Shown piece by piece: positions 1 through 9,245 of a stretch of 64,000 nucleotides of DNA. Numbering within the stretch: position 1 is the first letter of the stretch; each line of letters opens with the position of its first letter. The translations under genes and the position numbers were made by a program. This DNA is from Achromobacter xylosoxidans (GTDB lineage: Bacteria > Pseudomonadota > Gammaproteobacteria > Burkholderiales > Burkholderiaceae_B). Below the pieces are notes generated by a model, which was not told where the DNA came from, did not search any database, and saw only the letters and a program-made list of their open reading frames with translations. The DNA is taken from assembly GCF_002192695.1 (NCBI RefSeq), contig NZ_MTLG01000011.1:124001-188000 (forward strand), read 5' to 3'.

Positions 1-690
1 ACCATCGTGCTGCCGCCGGAGTTCGGCCAGGCCTGGCCGTTCCGCATCGAGGAAATCTCGCGCTACGACGAGCGCGGCCCCGCCTGGTACTGGAACAACT
101 TCTCGTGTTCCGAGCACACCGGCACCCACTTCGACGCGCCGGCCCACTGGGTCACGGGCAAGGACCAGCCCGACAACACGGTGGACACGATTCCCATCGA
201 AGCCTTCATCGCCAGCGCTTGCGTCATCGATTGCTCGGCGGAGTCCCGCGACAACCCGGACTTCCTGCTGACCATCGACTTCGTGAAAAAGTGGGAAGAG
301 CGGCACGGCCGCATCCCCGCGCGTTCCTGGGTACTGATGCGCACCGACTGGTCCAAGCGCGCCAAGCCCGCCGACTACCTGAACCTGCAGGAAGACGGCG
401 CGCACTCGCCCGGCCCGGACGCTGAAGTGGTGCCCTGGCTGATCAAGGAGCGCGACGTGCACGGCTTCGGCACTGAGTCGGTCGGCACCGACGCGGGCCA
501 GGCGCAGCACCTGGATCCCCCCTATCCCTGCCACTACTACATGCACGGCAACAACCGCTACGGCCTGCAGTGCATGACCAACCTGGACCAGCTGCCGCCC
601 ACCGGCGCGGTGATCTTCTCGGCGCCGCTCAAGATCCGCAGCGGCTCGGGCAGCCCGCTGCGCGTGCTGGCGCTGGCGCCCAAGGCCTGA
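1..690 (+). CDS. Cyclase family protein (kynurenine formamidase-like), 5' end outside window
   Basis: This is the C-terminal 229 residues of a cyclase-family metal-dependent hydrolase; the frame is open from base 1, so the true start lies upstream. The visible family signature is the metal-binding HTGTHFDAPAHW (about residues 39-50 of the visible part), which matches the HxGTHxDxPxH motif of arylformamidases and related amide or lactone hydrolases. A later GTDAGQ segment and a histidine-rich patch (CHYYMHGNNRYG) also suit the fold. The substrate cannot be read from sequence. It lies 50 bp upstream of an SDR gene and then an ABC importer, so it may belong to a catabolic cluster. The GTG at base 7 is too late to be a credible start. 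Confidence 0.85.
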   Translation, partial: TIVLPPEFGQAWPFRIEEISRYDERGPAWYWNNFSCSEHTGTHFDAPAHWVTGKDQPDNTVDTIPIEAFIASACVIDCSAESRDNPDFLLTIDFVKKWEERHGRIPARSWVLMRTDWSKRAKPADYLNLQEDGAHSPGPDAEVVPWLIKERDVHGFGTESVGTDAGQAQHLDPPYPCHYYMHGNNRYGLQCMTNLDQLPPTGAVIFSAPLKIRSGSGSPLRVLALAPKA

Positions 691-740
691 GCCGGCCGCG
701 CCTAAGCCGGCCTCACGACAACGACAACAGGGGGATATCC

Positions 741-1469
741 ATGACGCACACCAACGTCGCCATCGTCACCGGCGGCAGCGCCGGCATCGGCGCCGAGATC
801 TGCCGCAGCATGCTGGACGCAGGCTACGAAGTGATCTCCATGGCGCGCCGCGCCGCCGACTTCAGCCACCCGCGCCTGCACAACGTGCAGGTGGACCTGC
901 TGGACGCCGAGGCCACCGCGCAAGCGGGCGCCGAAGCCGCCGCCCAGTTCCCCATCAGCCACGTCATCCACAACGCCGGCGTCATCTGGCCCAACCTGCT
1001 GCCGCAGGTCACGCAGGAAGAACTGCACGGCCTGACGCAGATCCACCTGGGCGCGGCCATCAGCCTGGTGCAGGCCGCCCTGCCCGGCATGCAGGAGCGC
1101 AAGTTCGGCCGCATCGTGATGATGTCCTCGCGCGGCGCCCTGGGCCTGCCGACCCGCACCGCCTATTCGGCCACCAAGGCCGGCATGGTGGGCATGGCGC
1201 GCACCTGGTCGCTGGAGCTGGCGCCCTATGGCATCACGGTCAACGTGGTGGCGCCCGGCCCGATCCAGACCGACATGTTCTACGAAGTGATCGAGCCCGG
1301 CAGCGAACGCGAAAAGCAGTTGGCGGCCGGCATACCGGTCAAGCGCCTGGGGCGTTCCGACGACGTGGCGCGCGCCGTCATGTTCTTCTCGGATCCCGCC
1401 AACAGCTTCGTCACCGGCCAGACGCTGTTCGTCTGCGGCGGCGCCAGCGTCAGTTCCATCACCATCTGA
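741..1469 (+). CDS. SDR family NAD(P)-dependent oxidoreductase
   Basis: A 242-residue short-chain dehydrogenase/reductase. The N-terminal cofactor motif is TGGSAGIG (residues 11-18), the NAG strand motif is HNAGVIW, and the catalytic pair is in AYSATKAG (YxxxK), preceded by the serine segment MMSSRGAL. The C-terminal FVTGQTLFVCGG is the usual last strand of classical SDRs. The ATG at 741 was chosen because AGGGGGA lies 6-10 bases upstream and the protein then starts right at the first beta strand. The open frame upstream of it overlaps the cyclase gene and is not needed. Substrate unknown; FabG-like 3-oxoacyl reductases and polyol dehydrogenases share these motifs. Confidence 0.9.
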   Translation: MTHTNVAIVTGGSAGIGAEICRSMLDAGYEVISMARRAADFSHPRLHNVQVDLLDAEATAQAGAEAAAQFPISHVIHNAGVIWPNLLPQVTQEELHGLTQIHLGAAISLVQAALPGMQERKFGRIVMMSSRGALGLPTRTAYSATKAGMVGMARTWSLELAPYGITVNVVAPGPIQTDMFYEVIEPGSEREKQLAAGIPVKRLGRSDDVARAVMFFSDPANSFVTGQTLFVCGGASVSSITI

Positions 1470-1656
1470 ACGCGCATCGCGCGCCGCTTCGGGTTTTGAC
1501 GGATAGGTAAGCACTGCGGACCGGGTCTACAGTGCGAGCCTGCGCACAGAAAGTTTAAGCAACAAGTATTAAAGCAAACCAAGCAAGCACAGAAGTACCC
1601 GTTTTCTCCGTTTTCCAGCCGCACCCCCACCCTGCTCCCTATCCGGAGGTTTTGCC

Positions 1657-2808
1657 ATGCTGTCGAAGAAACTCCCCCTGGCCGCTGCCGCCGCGGTAGC
1701 CGCGCTGTTCGCCCTGCCCGCCCTGGCCCAAGTCAAGGTCGGCGTCGTCACCTCGTCCACCGGCCCCACGGCCCTGGTGGGGATTCCGCAGAAGAACACC
1801 GTGCCGCTGCTGCCGAAGAAAATCGGCGACCTGACCGTGGAATACATCTCGCTGGATGACGCCAGCGATTCCACCAACTCGGTGACGGCATTCAAGAAGC
1901 TGATCTCGGAACAGAACGTGGACGCGCTGATCGGCCCGTCGGGCTCGCCCAACGCCATGGGCGTGATCCAGTTCGCAGCGGAAGCCGGCGTCCCGATGCT
2001 GGCGCCGGTGGGTACCGCGGCCGTCGTGCTGCCCATGAACGACCAGAAGAAGTGGGTCTTCAAGACCACGCAGAACGACGACATCATTGCGCGCGCGCTG
2101 GTCGACCACATGGCCAAGACCGGCATCAAGACGGTCGGCTTCATCGGCCTGAACGATCCCTACGGCGAGAACTGGTACAAGGTCTTCTCGGGCCTGGCCG
2201 CCGAAAAGGGCATCAAGATCGCCGCCAACGAGCGCTACCTGCGCTTTGACAGCTCGGTCACCGGCCAGGCGCTGAAGATCCTGGCCGCCAAGCCGGACGC
2301 CGTGCTGGTGGCCGCTCCCGGCGCCGCCAGCGTGCTGCCGCAGACCACCCTGTTCGATCAGGGCTACAAGGGCAAGTTCTACCAGACCCACGGCGCTGCC
2401 CTGCCCGACTTCCTGAAGCTGGGCGGCAAGAAGGTCGAAGGCACGGTGCTGGCCGCCAGCCTGATGCTGGTGCTGCCGGAAATGCCGGACAGCAACCCGT
2501 CCAAGAAGGTCGCTTCGGACTACATCGCCGCCTACGAGAAGCTCAACGGCTCCAAGCCCGCCACCTTCGGCGCCAACGTCTATGACGCCGGCCTGCTGCT
2601 GGAAAAGGCCGTGCCGCTGGCGGAAAAGGCCGGCAAGCCGGGCACCAAGGAGTTCCGCAACGCGCTGCGCGATGCGCTGGAGCAGACCAAGGAGCTGGTC
2701 GGCACGCAGGGCGTCTACAACATGAGCGCCGCCGACCATAGCGGCTTCGATGACCGCGGCCGCGAACTCATCACCGTCAAGGACGGCGCCTGGACACTGG
2801 TGAAATAG
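1657..2808 (+). CDS. ABC transporter substrate-binding protein, branched-chain amino-acid type
   Basis: A 383-residue periplasmic binding protein of the Leu/Ile/Val-binding (Peripla_BP_6) family. It has a Sec signal peptide (basic start MLSKK, Ala-rich core, cleavage after about ALAQ, residue 25) and the family opening VKVGVVTSSTGPTALVG. Later segments such as ALIGPSGSPNAMGV and FIGLNDPYGENWYKVF are typical of the two-lobed fold. The ATG has an excellent GGAGG ribosome site 7 bases upstream. It precedes two permease genes and an ATPase gene and is the receptor of that importer. The ligand is not predictable; such systems in this family of bacteria often carry aromatic acids or amides as well as amino acids. 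Confidence 0.93.
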   Translation: MLSKKLPLAAAAAVAALFALPALAQVKVGVVTSSTGPTALVGIPQKNTVPLLPKKIGDLTVEYISLDDASDSTNSVTAFKKLISEQNVDALIGPSGSPNAMGVIQFAAEAGVPMLAPVGTAAVVLPMNDQKKWVFKTTQNDDIIARALVDHMAKTGIKTVGFIGLNDPYGENWYKVFSGLAAEKGIKIAANERYLRFDSSVTGQALKILAAKPDAVLVAAPGAASVLPQTTLFDQGYKGKFYQTHGAALPDFLKLGGKKVEGTVLAASLMLVLPEMPDSNPSKKVASDYIAAYEKLNGSKPATFGANVYDAGLLLEKAVPLAEKAGKPGTKEFRNALRDALEQTKELVGTQGVYNMSAADHSGFDDRGRELITVKDGAWTLVK

Positions 2809-2809
2809 T

Positions 2810-2954
2810 CCCCCCCGAAGCGCTGCGCGCTTCCCCCCCCTGGGGGGCATGCCTGCGGACCGGCGGAGCCCGGCTCCGCAAGGTGGGCTCCCCCCGAAGC
2901 GCTACGCGCTTCCCCCCAGGGGGCATGCCTGCGGACCGGCAAAGCCGGCTCCGC
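2810..2954. repeat. Tandem pair of intergenic palindromic repeats
   Basis: Two direct copies of a roughly 65-70 bp unit lie between the binding-protein gene and the first permease gene, at about 2810-2879 and 2890-2954. Each copy contains a C-run, a GAAGCGC...GCGCTTC hairpin (3-nt loop, tgc in copy 1 and tac in copy 2), a G-run with GGGGGCATGCCTGCGGACC, and a second hairpin built on GGAGCC/GGCTCC or CCGGC/GCCGG. The unit looks like a REP-type element of the genome. Its place inside an operon suggests it could trim or attenuate mRNA between the highly expressed receptor gene and the permease genes, which is inference. Confidence 0.75.
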
Positions 2955-3046
2955 GGCATCCCGAGGATGCGCAGAGTTTGCTCCGTAGGCGCGCGGATGG
3001 GGAATGAGGTGCCTGGCGTGCTTGTCTGTCTTACCCGGAATTTCGC

Positions 3047-4087
3047 ATGAATGCTCAGATTGCCCTGATACTCGGGCAGGACGGCATCACCAACGGCGCC
3101 ATCTATGCGCTGCTGGCCTTGTCCATCCTGCTGGTCTTTACCGTCACCCGCGTGCTGTTCATCCCGCAAGGCGAGTTCGTCGCGTTCGGCGCGCTCACCA
3201 TGGCCGCGCTGCAGGCCGGCAAGCCGGTGCTGCTGGTGTGGCTGCTGTTTGCCTTCGCGCTGGCCGAGGTCGGCGCCGATCTGCTGGCGCGCCGCAAGCG
3301 TCCCGGGCGCAACCGCGGCGCCTGGCGCATGGCCGTCAAACTGGCCTATCCGCTGGTGCTGGCCGCGCTGTTCTATAACCTGCCGCTGGCCCAACTGCCG
3401 ATGGCGGCGCAGGCGCTGCTGACGCTGCTGCTGCTGGTGCCGATGGGACCGCAGTTGTACCGCCTCTTCTACCAGCCCATCGCGTCGGCCTCGACGCTGG
3501 TGCTGCTGATCGTCTCCATTGCCGTGCACCTGGCGCTGGTCGGCCTGGGACTGCTGGCCTTCGGTGCGGAAGGCGCCCGCACGGCGCCCTTCAGCGACGC
3601 CAGCCTGGCGCTGGGACCATTGAACGTCAACAGCCAGGCGCTGTGGGTGGTGGCGGTGTCCGCCCTGCTCATCGTCGTGCTCTACCAGTTCTTTGAACGC
3701 TCGATGTACGGCAAGGCCCTGCGCGCGGCCGCCTTCAACCGGCTGGGCGCGCGGCTGATGGGCATTTCGCCGATCTTCGCCGGCAAGGCCACGTTCTTCC
3801 TGGCCGCGCTGATCGGCACGGTCTCGGGCATCCTGATCGCCCCCATCACCACCATGTATTTCGACTCCGGCTTCATGGTCAGCCTGAAGGGCTTCGTGGG
3901 CGCCATCATCGGCGGCCTGGTGAGCTATCCGCTGGCCGCGGCCGGCGCCATCCTGGTCGGCCTGATCGAAGCCTTCTCCTCGTTCTGGGCCAGCGCCTAC
4001 AAAGAAATCATCGTGTTCACGCTGATCATCCCCGTGCTGCTCTGGCGTTCACTGAAAAGCCATCACGTCGAGGAAGAAGACGAATGA
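3047..4087 (+). CDS. Branched-chain amino-acid-type ABC permease (LivH family)
   Basis: A 346-residue inner-membrane permease of the LivH family, with hydrophobic segments throughout and the typical opening [20 protein letters not shown]. The segment between about residues 75 and 100 (charged, [10 protein letters not shown]) makes it slightly longer than the usual 290-residue LivH. The C-terminal [27 protein letters not shown] is the family's conserved EAA-like coupling region. It overlaps the next gene by the 4-base ATGA, indicating translational coupling. The 238 bp upstream hold the tandem repeats rather than a clear promoter. Confidence 0.92.
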   Translation: MNAQIALILGQDGITNGAIYALLALSILLVFTVTRVLFIPQGEFVAFGALTMAALQAGKPVLLVWLLFAFALAEVGADLLARRKRPGRNRGAWRMAVKLAYPLVLAALFYNLPLAQLPMAAQALLTLLLLVPMGPQLYRLFYQPIASASTLVLLIVSIAVHLALVGLGLLAFGAEGARTAPFSDASLALGPLNVNSQALWVVAVSALLIVVLYQFFERSMYGKALRAAAFNRLGARLMGISPIFAGKATFFLAALIGTVSGILIAPITTMYFDSGFMVSLKGFVGAIIGGLVSYPLAAAGAILVGLIEAFSSFWASAYKEIIVFTLIIPVLLWRSLKSHHVEEEDE

Positions 4088-5877
4088 ACCCGCGCCATAT
4101 CCTCCTCGCATTCCTGGCGCTGCTGGCGCTGGGCCCGCTGGTGCTGCCCCCGTTCTACGTGACGCTGCTGAACTACATCGGCCTGTACGCCATGGTGGCG
4201 CTGGGCCTGGTGCTGCTGACCGGCGTCGGCGGCCTGACGAGCTTCGGGCAGGCCGCCTTCGTGGGCGTGGGCGCCTACACCACCGCGCTCTTGACCACCC
4301 GCGCGGACACGCTGCCGTCCTGGCTGGGCTGGCTGGGCGCATCGCCCTGGCTGACCTTGCTGGCCGGGCTGCTGCTGACGCTGGTCATCGCCTACCTGCT
4401 GGGCGCGATCACGCTGAAGCTGTCGGGCCATTTCCTGCCGCTGGGCACGATTGCCTGGGGCCTGTCGCTGTACTTCGTCTTCGGCTCGGTCGAGGGCCTG
4501 GGCGGCCACACCGGCATTCCGGACATTCCCGCCATCAACCTGTTCGGCTGGACGCTGAACCAGGGCGACAACATCTATTACCTGATCTGGGCCTTCCTGC
4601 TGGTGGCCGTATGGTCCACGCAGAACCTGCTGGACTCGCGCGAAGGCCGCGCCATCCGCGCCTTGAAGGGCGGCCGCGTGATGGCCGAATCCATGGGCGT
4701 GGACACGGCCCGCTCGCGCATGGTGATCTTCATCATCGCGGCGCTGCAGGCCTGCGCCTCGGGCTGGCTGTACGCGCACATGCAGCGCTTCGTGAACCCC
4801 AACCCCTTCGGCCTACAGATGGGTATCGAATACCTGTTCATGACCGTCATCGGCGGCGCGGGACAGGTCTGGGGCGCGCTGGTCGGCGCCGGCGTTTTCA
4901 CCGTGCTCAAACAATGGCTGCAGGACTGGATGCCCAAGCTGCTGGGCCAGACCGGCAACTTCGAAGTGATCGTGTTCGGCTTCGGCATGGTGCTGCTGCT
5001 GCATCGCGCCCGCAGCGGCCTGTGGCCGGTCCTGACGCGCTGCGTGCCGGTGAAGAAGCAACCGCGCAAGCTGGACATGAATGCCGAGCCGCTGCCGCGC
5101 AAGCCCATGCCGCCGCGCGGCGAGGTGGTGTTGAAGGCCGTGGACGTGACGCGCAAGTTCGGCGGCCTGGTCGCCAACAACGCCATGAACCTGGAAATCC
5201 GCGCCGGCGAAATCCTGGCGCTGATCGGCCCCAACGGCGCGGGCAAGAGCACCATGTTCAACCAGATCTCGGGCGTGGACACGCCGACTTCCGGCACGGT
5301 GACGCTGCTGGGCCACTCCGTGGCTGGTACCGGCGCGCGCCGCATCGCGCGGCTGGGCCTGTCGCGCACCTTCCAGCACGTGCGCCTGCTGGGCCGCATG
5401 AGCGTGCTGGAAAACGTGGCCATCGGCGCCCACCTGCGCGGCCATCGCGGCGTGCTGCCGGCCGCCTGGCGGCTGGACCGCGCCGAGGAATCGCGCCTGC
5501 TGGCCGAAGCGGCGCGCCAGGTCGAACGCGTGGGGCTGGGCAAGCATCTGCACGACGAAGCCGGTTCGCTGGCCCTGGGCCAGCAGCGCATCCTGGAAAT
5601 CGCCCGCGCGCTGGCGTCCGATCCCTGCATCCTGCTGCTGGACGAGCCCGCCGCCGGCCTGCGCTACCAGGAAAAATGCGAACTGGCCGAACTGCTGAAG
5701 AAGCTGCGCGCCGAAGGCATGGCCATCCTGCTGGTGGAACACGACATGGACTTCGTGATGGGGCTGGTGGACCGCGTGGTGGTCATGGACTTCGGCGAGA
5801 AGATCGCCGAGGGCCTGCCCGCCGAGATCCAGCACAACCCCGCGGTGCTTGAAGCCTATCTGGGCGGAGTGGAATGA
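4084..5877 (+). CDS. LivM-LivG fusion: ABC permease fused to ABC ATPase
   Basis: A 597-residue two-domain protein. Residues 1 to about 320 are a LivM-type permease ([27 protein letters not shown] is the family signature). After a basic linker (about 325-345) comes a LivG-type ATPase with Walker [10 protein letters not shown] (382-390), signature LALGQQR and Walker [12 protein letters not shown], then the switch histidine in [10 protein letters not shown]. The signature lacks the usual SGG. LivM and LivG are separate in E. coli; this fused form occurs in a subset of such importers. It overlaps both neighbours by 4 bp and completes the importer with LivH- and LivF-type partners. Confidence 0.93.
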   Translation: MNPRHILLAFLALLALGPLVLPPFYVTLLNYIGLYAMVALGLVLLTGVGGLTSFGQAAFVGVGAYTTALLTTRADTLPSWLGWLGASPWLTLLAGLLLTLVIAYLLGAITLKLSGHFLPLGTIAWGLSLYFVFGSVEGLGGHTGIPDIPAINLFGWTLNQGDNIYYLIWAFLLVAVWSTQNLLDSREGRAIRALKGGRVMAESMGVDTARSRMVIFIIAALQACASGWLYAHMQRFVNPNPFGLQMGIEYLFMTVIGGAGQVWGALVGAGVFTVLKQWLQDWMPKLLGQTGNFEVIVFGFGMVLLLHRARSGLWPVLTRCVPVKKQPRKLDMNAEPLPRKPMPPRGEVVLKAVDVTRKFGGLVANNAMNLEIRAGEILALIGPNGAGKSTMFNQISGVDTPTSGTVTLLGHSVAGTGARRIARLGLSRTFQHVRLLGRMSVLENVAIGAHLRGHRGVLPAAWRLDRAEESRLLAEAARQVERVGLGKHLHDEAGSLALGQQRILEIARALASDPCILLLDEPAAGLRYQEKCELAELLKKLRAEGMAILLVEHDMDFVMGLVDRVVVMDFGEKIAEGLPAEIQHNPAVLEAYLGGVE

Positions 5878-6626
5878 TGAGCGCGAATTTGCTGGAAGTG
5901 CGCGACCTGCGCGTGGCCTACGACAAGATCGAAGCCATTTCGGGCGTCAGCCTGACGGTGGGCGAAGGCCAGATCGTGACCGTGATCGGGCCCAACGGCG
6001 CCGGTAAGACGACCTTGCTGTCGGCCATCATGGGCGTGCTGCCGTCCAACGGCCGGATCGTCTTTGGCGGCAAGCCGCAGGAACACGCCGAGATCGAGGA
6101 AATGGTGGCCGCAGGCATGAACCTGGTGCCCGAAAAGCGCGAGCTGTTCGCCGAGATGACGGTGGAAGACAACCTGATGCTGGGCGCGTTCCACCGCTTC
6201 CGCTGCGGTTTGCGCGACCAGGACCAGACGCTGGCCGAGGTCTACGAGCTGTTTCCGCGCCTGCGTGAGCGCCGCGCCCAGCTGTCCGGCACCCTGTCCG
6301 GCGGCGAACGCCAGATGCTGGCGGTGGGCCGCGCGCTGATGGCCAAGCCCAAGCTGCTGATGCTGGACGAACCCAGCCTGGGCCTGGCGCCGCGCATCGT
6401 GCGCGAAGTGTTCCGCATCGTCGCGCGCCTGCGCGAAATGGGCGTGTCCATCCTGCTGATCGAGCAGAACGCCCGCGCCGCGCTGCAGGTGGCCGATTAC
6501 GCCTATGTGCTGGAGACTGGCGCCGTCACGCTGGAAGGCCCGGCCGCCCAGGTGGCGCAGGATCCGCGCGTGGTCGAGGTGTATCTGGGATTGGGACACG
6601 GGGCGCCCGCCGCGGCGCCGGCGTAA
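5874..6626 (+). CDS. ABC transporter ATP-binding protein (LivF family)
   Basis: A 250-residue ATPase of the LivF family: Walker A GPNGAGKTT (about 40-48), signature LSGGERQ, Walker B KLLMLDEPSLGLAP, and the H-loop replaced by the family's LLIEQNARAAL. It should pair with the ATPase domain of the fusion protein to power the importer. It overlaps the previous stop by ATGA; a second ATG follows directly at 5877 and could be used instead. The C-terminal tail is Ala/Pro-rich. It is the last gene of the transporter operon and converges on a glycosyltransferase gene. Confidence 0.93.
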   Translation: MMSANLLEVRDLRVAYDKIEAISGVSLTVGEGQIVTVIGPNGAGKTTLLSAIMGVLPSNGRIVFGGKPQEHAEIEEMVAAGMNLVPEKRELFAEMTVEDNLMLGAFHRFRCGLRDQDQTLAEVYELFPRLRERRAQLSGTLSGGERQMLAVGRALMAKPKLLMLDEPSLGLAPRIVREVFRIVARLREMGVSILLIEQNARAALQVADYAYVLETGAVTLEGPAAQVAQDPRVVEVYLGLGHGAPAAAPA

Positions 6627-6637
6627 AACGCCCAGGG

Positions 6638-6660
6638 GGACCTGCCCGCGCGGCAGGTCC
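6638..6660. terminator. Hairpin between convergent genes
   Basis: A perfect 9-bp stem GGACCTGCC/GGCAGGTCC with a 5-nt loop lies 11 bp after the livF-type stop and touches the stop of the opposing glycosyltransferase gene. There is no U-run on either side, so it is at best a weak or Rho-assisted end point; its position between convergent genes is the main support. Confidence 0.45.
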
Positions 6661-7595
6661 TAGGCCACGCCGCGACGCCTGTCGCGGCGGTACAGGGCAT
6701 ACCCCAGCGGCCACATGACCGCGACCATGAACTTCGCTGCCGGATTGGTCAGCTTGTAGGCCTGCACCGCCGTCGCCACTCCGGAGTGCTTCAGATGCAG
6801 CCGGAAGCGGGTATAGCGCGCCGCGGCCATGATGAACTCGCGCGGCCGGTAGCGAAAGAATTCCAGATGGTGCTGCAGCATGTCCCAGGCCAGCAGGTAC
6901 AGGCCCTGGGCGTTGTTGCCCACCGAGACCGCGCCCTGGCTCAGGCCGCCAGGCGTGTCGTGGTAGGTACGCACCACGCGGTTGATGAAGCGGCTGAGAT
7001 AACCCGCGCGCGCGATCGCCCACCACACCAGGCTTTCCGGCACGAAGCCCGCGACATCCTCGGGGAAAGGATACTTCCTGAGGATGTCGGTGCGCATACA
7101 GCCGAACTTCTCGCCCTTGATGCGATAGCGGAAATAGACGTCCACGGCCGTGCTGTCGAACACGTCCTGCGGATAACGGTCGCCGACGATGCTGCCGTCG
7201 GGACGCGCGCACAGGCCCGTCACGGCCACGTAGGATTCGCGCCGCGCCGGCGGAATGCTGTCCCAGGCCTGCTTGAACGTGGCCAGGGCGTCGGGCGGCA
7301 TCTCGTCGTCGCTGTCCAGGCCGACGATGAGTTCGCCGCGCGCCTCGCGCACGCCGCGGTTGAAGGCAGTTTTCTTGTGGCGGTTGTTCTGCCAGAAATA
7401 GCGGATCGGAAAATCGGCGCGCGCCTGCCAGTCCAGGATGGCTTCATGGGTATTGTCGGTGGAACCGTCGTCCACCACGACCCATTCGAAATCCCGGAAA
7501 GTCTGGCGGGAAAGGGATTCATATACCCGGTGCAGCGTGCCCGCCCGGTTGTAGGTGGGCGTTAAAACAGTGAAAAAAGTTGGTGTGTCGGTCAT
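6660..7595 (-). CDS. Glycosyltransferase family 2 protein
   Basis: A 311-residue GT-A glycosyltransferase. The N-terminus has the family-2 opening FTVLTPTYNRAGTL, the nucleotide-binding VVVDDGSTDNT (residues 40-49) and the metal-binding LDSDDEM (DxD at 94-96). The C-terminal third has hydrophobic and basic patches (VAVMWPLGYALYRRDRRRG) that may sit on the membrane. The ATG at 7595 was chosen because the family domain begins within ten residues and AAGGGG lies upstream; a longer frame to 7718 adds unrelated residues. The acceptor (envelope polysaccharide, lipid or protein) is unknown; no other polysaccharide genes are nearby. Confidence 0.88.
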   Translation of the reverse strand: MTDTPTFFTVLTPTYNRAGTLHRVYESLSRQTFRDFEWVVVDDGSTDNTHEAILDWQARADFPIRYFWQNNRHKKTAFNRGVREARGELIVGLDSDDEMPPDALATFKQAWDSIPPARRESYVAVTGLCARPDGSIVGDRYPQDVFDSTAVDVYFRYRIKGEKFGCMRTDILRKYPFPEDVAGFVPESLVWWAIARAGYLSRFINRVVRTYHDTPGGLSQGAVSVGNNAQGLYLLAWDMLQHHLEFFRYRPREFIMAAARYTRFRLHLKHSGVATAVQAYKLTNPAAKFMVAVMWPLGYALYRRDRRRGVA

Positions 7596-7819
7596 GCCCA
7601 CTGAGCCCCTTTGCGATGCGTCTTGCAAGCGCTGCGGTCTTGGTTTTGGTGTTTTCGCCTGAAGTTTAGGGGATATGTCTGCGCGCACCGGTCCCGCGCT
7701 GCTCAAATTTGCAATCAAATCTGACAGAAATGCCGATTCGCAGGGTTTGGAGCGGCCGCGCCGATCTTGGGACGCGTACCGTAGTGGCGTACACTCGGGC
7801 GGCCAAAACCGGAATGCCT

Positions 7820-8788
7820 ATGGAAGCTTCGACCGTCCAGCTCAATGACATCGCCTTGTTCGTGGAGGTTGCCAAGCGCAAAAGCTTCAGCCTGGCGGCG
7901 CGCGCGCTGAATATGCCGACCTCGACTTTATCGCGCCGCATCAACGAGCTGGAGCGCGCCATCGGCCTGCGCTTGATCAACCGCAACACGCGCCGCCTGG
8001 ATCTCACCGAAGCGGGCGCGGCCTACATGCGCCGCTGCCAGGGCCTGATCGATGAAGCCCGGCTGGCGCATGAACAGCTGCAATCGCTGTCCGGCGGCCC
8101 CTCAGGCAACCTGCGGGTATCCATGCCCTACAGCCTGGCGATCTGGCTGCTGCCGGAAACCATCAATGATTTCACCGACCGCTATCCGGAAGTGGAGTGC
8201 GAGTTCGACCTGAGCATGCTGACGGCTTCCGATGCGCAGGGCACCCCGTTCGACATCGTGCTGCGCTTTGGCAGCAACGCGGACTACCCGCTGGCGTCGG
8301 CCAGTGCCGCCGATCTCAACGGCAACCGGAGCATGCATAGCGGTGCGGTCGTGCAGGAGCTGGTCTCCCTGAACAACTACCTGTATGCCTCCGACCGCTA
8401 TCTGGAACGCTATGGCGAACCCAAGACGCCGGCGGATCTCACCCAACACCAGTGCCTGCGCACCACCATCGACGAGGCGCATTCGCACTGGACGCTGCGC
8501 CGCGGCGCGGTCAGTGAACGCGTGCCGGTCAGCGGCCACCTGGCGGCCAACAATATGAGCATCGCGGGCACCCTGGCGGGCCTGGACCTGGCGATCACGC
8601 GCATGCCGCACTGCCTGGCGCTGGAGCCCATCATCAAGCGCAATTCGCTCAAGCGGGTGCTGCCGGGCTGGTCGGTGGATCCGATCTCGATCTACGTGGT
8701 GTATCCGTCCAGCATCCAGCCCGCCAAGACCCGGGCCTTCATGGACTTCATCCGGCCCAAGCTCGGTCCGCCCCAGGACAAGAAATAG
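7820..8788 (+). CDS. LysR family transcriptional regulator
   Basis: A 322-residue LysR-type regulator. The winged helix-turn-helix is at about residues 8-65 (SFSLAARALNMPTSTLSRRINELER) and the substrate-binding domain follows from about residue 95 (SGNLRVSMPYS). The ATG at 7820 has GGA at a suitable 6-base distance; another ATG lies two codons upstream. The domain is of the single-target CrgA/DsdC-like class. Its neighbours (a divergent glycosyltransferase, a small basic protein) do not reveal a target operon. It ends just before a strong bidirectional terminator. Confidence 0.88.
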   Translation: MEASTVQLNDIALFVEVAKRKSFSLAARALNMPTSTLSRRINELERAIGLRLINRNTRRLDLTEAGAAYMRRCQGLIDEARLAHEQLQSLSGGPSGNLRVSMPYSLAIWLLPETINDFTDRYPEVECEFDLSMLTASDAQGTPFDIVLRFGSNADYPLASASAADLNGNRSMHSGAVVQELVSLNNYLYASDRYLERYGEPKTPADLTQHQCLRTTIDEAHSHWTLRRGAVSERVPVSGHLAANNMSIAGTLAGLDLAITRMPHCLALEPIIKRNSLKRVLPGWSVDPISIYVVYPSSIQPAKTRAFMDFIRPKLGPPQDKK

Positions 8789-8812
8789 GCCCGCCCCTCG
8801 GCCGGCAAGACG

Positions 8813-8851
8813 AAAAAAAACCCGCTGGCTCGCGCCTTGCGGGTTTTTTTT
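8813..8851. terminator. Bidirectional rho-independent terminator
   Basis: Eight A residues, CCCGC, a 13-nt loop, GCGGG and eight T residues form a perfect 13-bp stem. It has a U-run in either direction and serves both the LysR gene and the opposing small-protein gene. Confidence 0.9.
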
Positions 8852-8887
8852 GATCAGGCCGGGGCAAGCCCCGGCGCGACGCGTCGA

Positions 8888-9016
8888 TTAGACGCGCTTG
8901 ATCTTTTCCAGCATCTTGAACACGCCCTTGGGCGACTTGACGAACAAGCGCTTGAAAGCCTTGCCCAGGCAACGGCGTTCCAGGGTGTTGCGACGCACGC
9001 GTTTGCGTTCAGCCAT
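8888..9016 (-). CDS. Small, highly basic protein of unknown function (42 aa)
   Basis: A 42-residue frame starting MAERKRVRRNTLERR and ending MLEKIKRV. Sixteen residues are Lys or Arg and it has a single Cys. The ATG has a strong AGGAG ribosome site 7 bases upstream, and the bidirectional terminator lies 37 bp past the stop, so it looks like a real, self-contained transcription unit. I do not recognise a named family. The composition suggests binding to RNA, DNA or ribosomes. It is not ribosomal protein L34 or L36 by motif. The regular spacing of basic and hydrophobic residues in FKRLFVKSPKGVFKMLEKI would suit an amphipathic helix. Confidence 0.7.
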   Translation of the reverse strand: MAERKRVRRNTLERRCLGKAFKRLFVKSPKGVFKMLEKIKRV

Positions 9017-9245
9017 GTTGATTCTCCTGTTGAATTTGCGGAAATGTTGCCCGCACAACCGGATACTGGGCTGGCGGAAAATTCGGGTAACTTGGCATTT
9101 TAGCCTGAAATGCCCTGACGGCGCCAATGACGCGAAAATGCGGCGTTTCCGCCACGTTCGCGCCAGCTGCGGTCAAATGCGGGACGGAACAGCGTCCTGC
9201 CAGTCTGGGCAGGCGCCCGCGCCTGCCCGGGAAGCCCTGCCGCGA

